A stretch of DNA of 48,484 nucleotides from Halanaerobium sp046541575 (lineage in GTDB: Bacteria; Bacillota; Halanaerobiia; Halanaerobiales; Halanaerobiaceae), in assembly GCA_046541575.1 (NCBI GenBank), contig JBKHDA010000010.1:1-48484 (forward strand), written 5' to 3'. Under the pieces are notes generated by a model, which saw only the letters and a program-made list of their open reading frames with translations, was not told where the DNA came from and did not search any database. Made by a program: the position numbers and the translations under genes. Positions 43,518-48,484 of the stretch are shown in pieces; the first letter of the stretch is position 1, and every line of letters starts with the position of its first letter.

Positions 43518-44615
43518 ATGAAATCAAAGTTATTTATTCTACTGGCCCTGCTGTTAACAGTTTTGATGGTTTTAACTGCCTGCAGTTCTGATGATGATCA
43601 GCAGCAGGTACAGCAGTCTGAAGAGGAAATTAAACAGCAGGAAGAATTAAGTGAGCAGGATGTTGAAAAAGAAATTGAAGAAATTGAAGAAGAATATGAA
43701 GAAGAAGCTCCTGATGAAGACCAGGAAAGTGAAAGTAATTATAAGGCACTGTCTCCTTTTACGGGTCTACCAATTGAAGAAGAATTTTATAAGCGGGCTG
43801 TAGCAGTTTCTATAGAAAATTCTCCTGCTTCCAGGCCACAGAGCGGTTTGGAAGAAGCCGAAATAGTTTACGAATTTATGCTGGAAGGTGGAATAACAAG
43901 GTTTCTAGCTTTTTTCTGGCCGGAAGTACCGGAAAAAATTGGCCCAATTAGAAGTGCTAGACCTGCTTTGATTGAGACAGCTCAGGCTTATGATGCTCTA
44001 TTTCTTCATGCCGGAGCAAGTCCTGACGGTTTTGAACTTTTAGCAACTGAAAATATTCTTAATCTGGATCAATTATATCAGAGCAAGTATTTTTGGAGAA
44101 GCAGTAAAAGAGAAGCTCCCCATAATTTATATACAGGAAAAGAGCCGCTGGAAGTTTTCCTGGAAAATTTGCCGGGAAAGGAATATCCAGAGCAGTTTGA
44201 TTTTTTGACTGCTTCTATAATAAGTGATTATGAAGAAGCAGAAAATATAAATATTGATTATGAGGGTTCATATGATGTTATTTATAAATATAACAATCTG
44301 GAAAATAATTATTTGAGATTTATTGATGATGATGATAATCCTCATCAAACTGAAAGTGGAGCAGAGCTAGCTGCTAAGAATGTTATAGTTCAATATGTTA
44401 AAACTTCTACCAAAGATGATGAGGGAAGACAGGAAATAGAACTTGACGCAGGTGGTAAAATGCAGCTGTTCAGAGATGGAATTATTATCAACGGTAGCTG
44501 GAAGAACAGTAATGGCCGGGTCAGTTATCTAGATGATAACGGAGATGAAATAGAAATTAATCCAGGACAGACCTGGATCCAGATTGTTTCCAATGGAACT
44601 GAAATTAGTTATTAA
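43518..44615 (+). CDS. DUF3048 (YerB-like) lipoprotein
   Basis: 365 aa from ATG 43518 (GAGGTGAGA ribosome site). Type II signal peptide with lipobox LTAC (mature Cys near residue 20), then a very Glu/Gln-rich disordered linker (about 25-70). DUF3048 N-terminal domain from about 75 (PFTGLPIE, RAVAVSIENSPASRPQSGL, RFLAFFWPE, GPIRSARP) and C-terminal DUF3048 domain with GRVSYLD and GQTWIQIV. Family function is unknown; it is anchored in the membrane, facing outward. An upstream in-frame start at 43482 overlaps the CNNM gene and is not used. Confidence 0.9.
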   Translation: MKSKLFILLALLLTVLMVLTACSSDDDQQQVQQSEEEIKQQEELSEQDVEKEIEEIEEEYEEEAPDEDQESESNYKALSPFTGLPIEEEFYKRAVAVSIENSPASRPQSGLEEAEIVYEFMLEGGITRFLAFFWPEVPEKIGPIRSARPALIETAQAYDALFLHAGASPDGFELLATENILNLDQLYQSKYFWRSSKREAPHNLYTGKEPLEVFLENLPGKEYPEQFDFLTASIISDYEEAENINIDYEGSYDVIYKYNNLENNYLRFIDDDDNPHQTESGAELAAKNVIVQYVKTSTKDDEGRQEIELDAGGKMQLFRDGIIINGSWKNSNGRVSYLDDNGDEIEINPGQTWIQIVSNGTEISY

Positions 44616-44655
44616 ACTTAAAATATCTTAATTGCAGTAATATGAGGTGGTAATA

Positions 44656-45066
44656 ATGGAAAAAGATATTAAAGACAAAATGTTTAAAGAGGCTCTAGCA
44701 GCACAAAAAAATGCTTATGTTCCTTATTCAGAATTTCCTTTAGGAGCAGCGGTTTTAACTGAAGATGGCTCAATATATACTGGGGTAAATATAGAAAATG
44801 CATCTTTTAGTCTGACAAATTGTGCAGAAAGATCAGCTATTTTTACAGCAGTCTCAGAGGGTAAAAGAAAGATAGAGGCTCTCTTAATTGTCAGCTCTAC
44901 AGCAACACCCGTTACTCCCTGTGGAGCCTGCCGTCAGGTAATAAATGAATTTGCAGATGGAGAAATTGAAATAATTATGATGACTGAAGAAGGAAAAGAA
45001 CTGACAATGACCAGTACAGAATTACTCCCCGGTGCTTTTAGTGTTTCAGCCATGGAGAAAAAATAA
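44656..45066 (+). CDS. cdd: Cytidine deaminase
   Basis: 136 aa, normal size for the tetrameric type. Zn site C56-A-E58 (NCAERSA) and P88-C89-G-A-C92 (PCGACRQ); substrate motif NIENASF. Converts cytidine and deoxycytidine to uridine forms in salvage. ATG 44656 after GAGGTGG (the GTG 44647 belongs to that site). The stop overlaps the era ATG by 1 nt (TAATG). Confidence 0.96.
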   Translation: MEKDIKDKMFKEALAAQKNAYVPYSEFPLGAAVLTEDGSIYTGVNIENASFSLTNCAERSAIFTAVSEGKRKIEALLIVSSTATPVTPCGACRQVINEFADGEIEIIMMTEEGKELTMTSTELLPGAFSVSAMEKK

Positions 45067-45947
45067 TGAGCTATAAATCAGGTTTTGTTACAGTTATTGG
45101 CAGACCAAATGTTGGTAAGTCGACTTTAGTTAATACTTTAATTGGTGAGAAGATAAATATTATTTCTCCCAGACCTCAGACAACCCGCAACAGTATCAAA
45201 GCAATTTATACAGAAGAAAAGGGACAGGTTATATTTATTGATACACCAGGAATTCATGAACCGAGAAATGAATTAGATAAATATATGCAGGATGAGGCTT
45301 ATAATAGTCTGGACGGCATAGATGTTATCATCTTCATCTTAGACGGCAGTACCTACTGGGGAAAAAATGATCAGCTGATTTATAATCAGATCAAAAATTC
45401 TGATCAGGATATAATTTATGTTATGAATAAAATTGATAAAATATCAAATAAAGATTTAATAAAAAAGCAGAAAAATTACAGCCAAAAGGTTGGTCAGGAA
45501 GTAATGCCAATTTCTGCTCTAAAAAATAAAAATGTTGATACTCTCTTAAATGAAATATTTTTAAAATTACCCGAAGGTCCACAGTATTACCCGGAGGATA
45601 TGATAACAGATCAGATAGAAAGATTTGTGTTTGCAGAAATGATTCGGGAAAAGATTTTTTATCTGACCAGAGAAGAGGTTCCTTATGGAGTTGCTGTTTT
45701 AGTTGAAGAAGTAAAAGAAAGAGATAATGATGATTATTATATTAGAGCCAATATTTATGTAGAAAAGAAATCCCATAAAGGAATTATTATTGGTAAAAAT
45801 GGTAAGATGTTAAAGAAAATCGGTAGTGAAGCCCGAAAAGAAATTGAAGATTTAATGCAGACTAAGGTCTATCTTGATCTCTGGGTTAAGGTCTTAAAAG
45901 ACTGGCGGGAAAAAGATAATCTGCTTAAAAGAATGGGATATAAATAA
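45066..45947 (+). CDS. era: GTPase Era
   Basis: 293 aa. P-loop GRPNVGKST (12-20), DTPGIHEPR switch II, NKID, and the C-terminal KH domain with GIIIGKNGKMLKKIG. Binds 16S rRNA and helps 30S maturation. Overlaps cdd by 1 nt. In the conserved ybeY-dgkA-cdd-era-recO order. Confidence 0.97.
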   Translation: MSYKSGFVTVIGRPNVGKSTLVNTLIGEKINIISPRPQTTRNSIKAIYTEEKGQVIFIDTPGIHEPRNELDKYMQDEAYNSLDGIDVIIFILDGSTYWGKNDQLIYNQIKNSDQDIIYVMNKIDKISNKDLIKKQKNYSQKVGQEVMPISALKNKNVDTLLNEIFLKLPEGPQYYPEDMITDQIERFVFAEMIREKIFYLTREEVPYGVAVLVEEVKERDNDDYYIRANIYVEKKSHKGIIIGKNGKMLKKIGSEARKEIEDLMQTKVYLDLWVKVLKDWREKDNLLKRMGYK

Positions 45948-45953
45948 ATTTAT

Positions 45954-45982
45954 TTGCAGGACTATGACAAACTTTGTAGAAT
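45954..45982 (+). promoter_or_regulatory. Possible deoC promoter
   Basis: TTGCAG (45954-45959), exact 17-nt spacer, TAGAAT (45977-45982), about 50 nt upstream of the start. Confidence 0.55.
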
Positions 45983-46032
45983 ATTAATATTGATAAAGCA
46001 AAAATATAAGAATTTAAGGAGTGGTTTTAAAA

Positions 46033-46716
46033 ATGGCGATCAAACCTCGTGATATGGCTAAAATGATTGACCATACAAATTTAAGTCCAACATCAACTGT
46101 GGACGATATCAAAAAATTATGTGAGGAAGCAAAAGAACACGAATTTGCATCAGTGTGTGTAAATCCTATATATGTTCCTTTATCTGCAAAATTATTGGAA
46201 GATAGCTCAGTTAAGGTCTGCACAGTAGTGGGGTTTCCTCTGGGAGCAAATACTACAGAAGTTAAATCCTATGAAACCAGAAATGCAATTAAAAATGGTG
46301 CACAGGAAATTGATATGGTGATGAATATCGGTGCTTTTAAATCTGGAGCCTATGAGATTTTCAAAGCAGACATCAAAGCAGTTGTAGATGCTACTAAAAA
46401 AGCAGGTGTAAGTTCAGATATTATTGTAAAGGTTATTTTAGAAACATGTTTTTTAGATGAAGAAGAGATCGTAAAAGCCTGTGAAATTGTAAAAGATTCA
46501 GGAGCTGACTTTGTAAAAACTTCAACTGGTTTTGGTGATTATGGAGCCAGAGTTGAAGATGTAAGTATTATGCGTAAAACTGTTGGTAGAGATGTTGGGG
46601 TCAAGGCATCTGGTGGAATTAAAAACTTTGAACAGGCTCTAGAAATGCTTGATGCCGGTGCAAACCGTATTGGTGCGAGTTCTGGTGTAACAATTGTAAC
46701 AGATGATGAAGAATAA
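46033..46716 (+). CDS. deoC: Deoxyribose-phosphate aldolase
   Basis: 227 aa. Converts 2-deoxyribose 5-phosphate to glyceraldehyde 3-phosphate and acetaldehyde in deoxynucleoside breakdown. Schiff-base Lys K162 in FVKTSTGFG, EIDMVMNIGA, and ILETCFL; phosphate-binding GASSG end. ATG 46033 after AAGGAGTGG (an in-frame GTG at 46021 is inside that site). Together with cdd it forms a small nucleoside-salvage insertion within the era-recO neighbourhood. Stop is 16 nt before recO. Confidence 0.96.
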   Translation: MAIKPRDMAKMIDHTNLSPTSTVDDIKKLCEEAKEHEFASVCVNPIYVPLSAKLLEDSSVKVCTVVGFPLGANTTEVKSYETRNAIKNGAQEIDMVMNIGAFKSGAYEIFKADIKAVVDATKKAGVSSDIIVKVILETCFLDEEEIVKACEIVKDSGADFVKTSTGFGDYGARVEDVSIMRKTVGRDVGVKASGGIKNFEQALEMLDAGANRIGASSGVTIVTDDEE

Positions 46717-46732
46717 GCGGGAGTTGAATTAA

Positions 46733-47500
46733 TTGGCAACTTTTGAGACAGAAGCATTAGTCTTAAAACAATTTGATTTAGGTGAGTCAGATCGTTTGAT
46801 TACTTTATATACCAGAGAAAAAGGTAAATTAAAGGCAGTAGCAAGAGGAGCCCGGAAGGGAAAAAAGTCTCGTTCCGGCCTTGTTTTGCCTTTTAGTTAT
46901 CATAATTTTACTTTATATCAGGGAAAGTCACTGGCTAAAATAAATCATATCGAGTCTATTGCAATGAACTCTAAATTAAGAGAAGACTTAGATTATATGG
47001 CTTATGCCAGTGTTGTTTCCGAATATGTAGAACGGGCCGGGCTGGAAGATGAAGCTGATCAGGCTCTTTTTTCTCTTTTAGCAGTAATTTTAGAAAAGAT
47101 GGCTGAATCAGAAAAAGCTGAATTATTATTTTATTTAACTATTTTTAAGGCAAAATTACTGCTGCTGCTGGGAGTTAAACCAGAAATTGAGAACTGTACA
47201 GTCTGTGGGAGAAAAGTTGATCTTCAGGGCTCAACTCCTCTCAGTGTGGAAGAAGGAGGTTCTATCTGCAGAGATTGTTTTAATGAGACTTCTTTCAAAT
47301 ACACTCTTTTTTCTTTAAATGAGATGAGGGCTTTATATAGAATTACCTTTGCTGAGATTTCTCAATTAAAAGCGGCTCAATTTCCTGATGGAATTTTAGA
47401 GAAAATTAATAAACTGACAGAAAAATTTTTAATCTATCATCTTGATTTAAAACCTAAATCATTATCATTTCTTTATACAATAAGGAAAATGAATAACTAA
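46733..47500 (+). CDS. recO: DNA repair protein RecO
   Basis: 255 aa. N-terminal OB fold (about 1-80: ALVLKQFDLGESDRLITLYT) and helical C-terminal part with a Zn site (CTVCGRKV ... CRDC, about 155-182). Acts with RecR in RecA loading at gaps. TTG start after CGGGAG. Followed by a terminator. Confidence 0.95.
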   Translation: MATFETEALVLKQFDLGESDRLITLYTREKGKLKAVARGARKGKKSRSGLVLPFSYHNFTLYQGKSLAKINHIESIAMNSKLREDLDYMAYASVVSEYVERAGLEDEADQALFSLLAVILEKMAESEKAELLFYLTIFKAKLLLLLGVKPEIENCTVCGRKVDLQGSTPLSVEEGGSICRDCFNETSFKYTLFSLNEMRALYRITFAEISQLKAAQFPDGILEKINKLTEKFLIYHLDLKPKSLSFLYTIRKMNN

Positions 47501-47511
47501 TTAAATTTTAG

Positions 47512-47540
47512 CCTTGTCCTAAAGGATAAGGTTTTATTTT
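47512..47540 (+). terminator. Rho-independent terminator after recO
   Basis: CCTTGTCC-TAAA-GGATAAGG (one wobble) followed by TTTTATTTT. Confidence 0.88.
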
Positions 47541-47580
47541 AGTGAAAAATATTAAAAAGAGTACGAGAGGAAGTGTATTT

Positions 47581-48429
47581 ATGAATTTCCAGGAAATTAT
47601 TTTTTCGTTGGATAAATTTTGGAGTGATCAGGGATGTGTAATTGAGCAGCCTTATGATACCGAGGTGGGGGCAGGAACAATGAGTCCTTCCACTTTTTTG
47701 CGTTCACTGGGGGAAGAAGGCTGGGATACGGCCTATGTTCAGCCCTGCCGTCGTCCTACTGATGGTCGTTATGGTGATAATCCTTACCGCCTGCAGAGAT
47801 ATTTTCAGTATCAAGTGATTATGAAACCCTCACCTGACAATATTCAGGAGATTTATTTAGATAGTTTAAGAGCATTAGGAATTGAACCAAAAAAACATGA
47901 TATTCGCTTTGTAGAAGATAACTGGGAATCACCAACACTTGGGGCCTGGGGCTTAGGCTGGGAAGTCTGGCTGGATGGTATGGAAATTACTCAGTTTACT
48001 TATTTTCAGCAGGTTGGTGGCTTTAAGGCTGATCCTGTTACAGTTGAGATTACTTACGGTTTAGAAAGAATTGCTATGTACCTTCAGGAAGTTGAAAGTG
48101 TCTATGATTTAACCTGGGTTGAAGGGGTTAAATATCATGATATTTATCATCAGAATGAAGTAGAGCAGTCAAAATATAATTTTGAGGTTGCTGATATAGA
48201 TCGATTATTTGATTTATTTGATATTTATGAAGCTGAAGCAGAAAATTCACTGGCAGCAGAACTGCCTTTAGCTGCTTATGATTATACTTTAAAGTGTTCA
48301 CATACATTTAATCTTTTAGATGCAAGAGGAGCAATTAGTGTAACTGAAAGAACCAGATTTATTAAGAGAGTTAGAAAACTGGCTCATCAATGTGCAGCCA
48401 GCTATTTAAACTCAGGAGATCAGGAGTGA
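47581..48429 (+). CDS. glyQ: Glycyl-tRNA synthetase alpha chain
   Basis: 282 aa, catalytic subunit of the bacterial two-subunit GlyRS. Signature start NFQEIIFSLDKFWSDQGC, QPYDTEVGAGT, the ATP/Gly site with RLQRYFQYQVIMKPSP, and GGFKADPVTVEITYG. The ATG at 47581 (after GAGAGGAAGTG) fits family N-termini; a GTG at 47542 would add a foreign N-terminal piece. A terminator lies between recO and this gene, but no T-box leader is visible in the about 40-nt gap. Confidence 0.96.
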   Translation: MNFQEIIFSLDKFWSDQGCVIEQPYDTEVGAGTMSPSTFLRSLGEEGWDTAYVQPCRRPTDGRYGDNPYRLQRYFQYQVIMKPSPDNIQEIYLDSLRALGIEPKKHDIRFVEDNWESPTLGAWGLGWEVWLDGMEITQFTYFQQVGGFKADPVTVEITYGLERIAMYLQEVESVYDLTWVEGVKYHDIYHQNEVEQSKYNFEVADIDRLFDLFDIYEAEAENSLAAELPLAAYDYTLKCSHTFNLLDARGAISVTERTRFIKRVRKLAHQCAASYLNSGDQE

Positions 48430-48434
48430 TAATG

Positions 48435-48484
48435 ATGGCAAAAAATTTAATTTTTGAAATAGGAACTGAAGAAATGCCGGCTGC
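48435..48484 (+). CDS. glyS: Glycyl-tRNA synthetase beta chain, 5' end only
   Basis: The window ends inside this gene. After the glyQ stop (TGA 48427-48429), with GGAG at 48423-48426, the frame reads MAKNLIFEIGTEEMPA, the standard GlyS N-terminus. ATG 48435 is 8 nt from the ribosome site; ATG 48432 is an alternative. It is the partner subunit of glyQ and is coupled to it. Confidence 0.88.
   Translation, partial: MAKNLIFEIGTEEMPA

Noticed and set aside
1..48484. CRISPR array, intact prophage or defence island
   Set aside because: No regularly spaced repeats, no intact integrase or transposase, and no recognisable defence genes were seen.

Overview
The window is a chromosomal segment of a low-GC, anaerobic, Gram-positive-lineage (Firmicutes/Halanaerobiaeota-type) bacterium. 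The proteins are rich in Glu and Asp, and gene order across the right two thirds closely follows the B. subtilis comE-holA-rpsT-lepA-hemW-hrcA-grpE-dnaK-dnaJ-rsmE-mtaB-yqeY-nfeD-floA-phoH-pgpH-ybeY-dgkA-cdd-era-recO backbone, ending in glyQ-glyS. The sporulation genes that usually sit in this backbone (gpr-spoIIP between rpsT and lepA; yqfC-yqfD between floA and phoH) are absent. With AT richness, a selenocysteine system and several chemoreceptors, this fits a non-sporulating halophilic fermenter such as Halanaerobium. The genus is an inference from content, not from a search.

Layout. (1) 1-4803: a chemoreceptor whose HAMP linker is interrupted by a Cys-rich module, then a PAS3-GGDEF-HD-GYP protein that can in principle both make and degrade c-di-GMP. 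(2) 4804-6434: a 1.6-kb gene-poor scar with a terminase-small-subunit-like fragment, other eroded frames, an IS21-family istB relic, and a degenerate tRNA-Arg(CCU)-like sequence with an intact 3' half. (3) 6438-13200: an HD hydrolase/SDR pair on the minus strand, the conserved UPF0237-UPF0210 pair with aldose epimerase, and a second chemoreceptor. (4) 13273-16824: selA-selB plus tRNA-Sec (selC), the latter with its own promoter and terminator. (5) 16933-19044: patatin-like lipase, a tiny zinc-ribbon protein and uridine kinase. (6) 19145-23578: competence DNA uptake (comEA, comEC), holA, and convergent rpsT. (7) 23836-34937: lepA-hemW, the CIRCE-controlled heat-shock operon, and the RNA-modification genes rsmE and mtaB, then a HIT protein and yqeY; prmA and rpsU are missing from their usual slots. 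(8) 34997-48484: nfeD-floA membrane-microdomain pair, phoH, the c-di-AMP phosphodiesterase pgpH, ybeY, a DgkA-PAP2 fusion, a CNNM/CorC transporter, a DUF3048 lipoprotein, cdd, era, deoC, recO, glyQ and the start of glyS.

Most of the window is ordinary housekeeping. The least ordinary points are the DgkA-PAP2 fusion with altered catalytic residues in both halves, the Cys-rich insertion between the two HAMP helices of the first chemoreceptor, and the decayed integration scar ending in a scrambled tRNA. I did not see a CRISPR array, an intact mobile element or a clearly new multi-gene system. Where an in-frame upstream codon overlaps the ribosome binding site, starts were moved to the codon correctly spaced from it.
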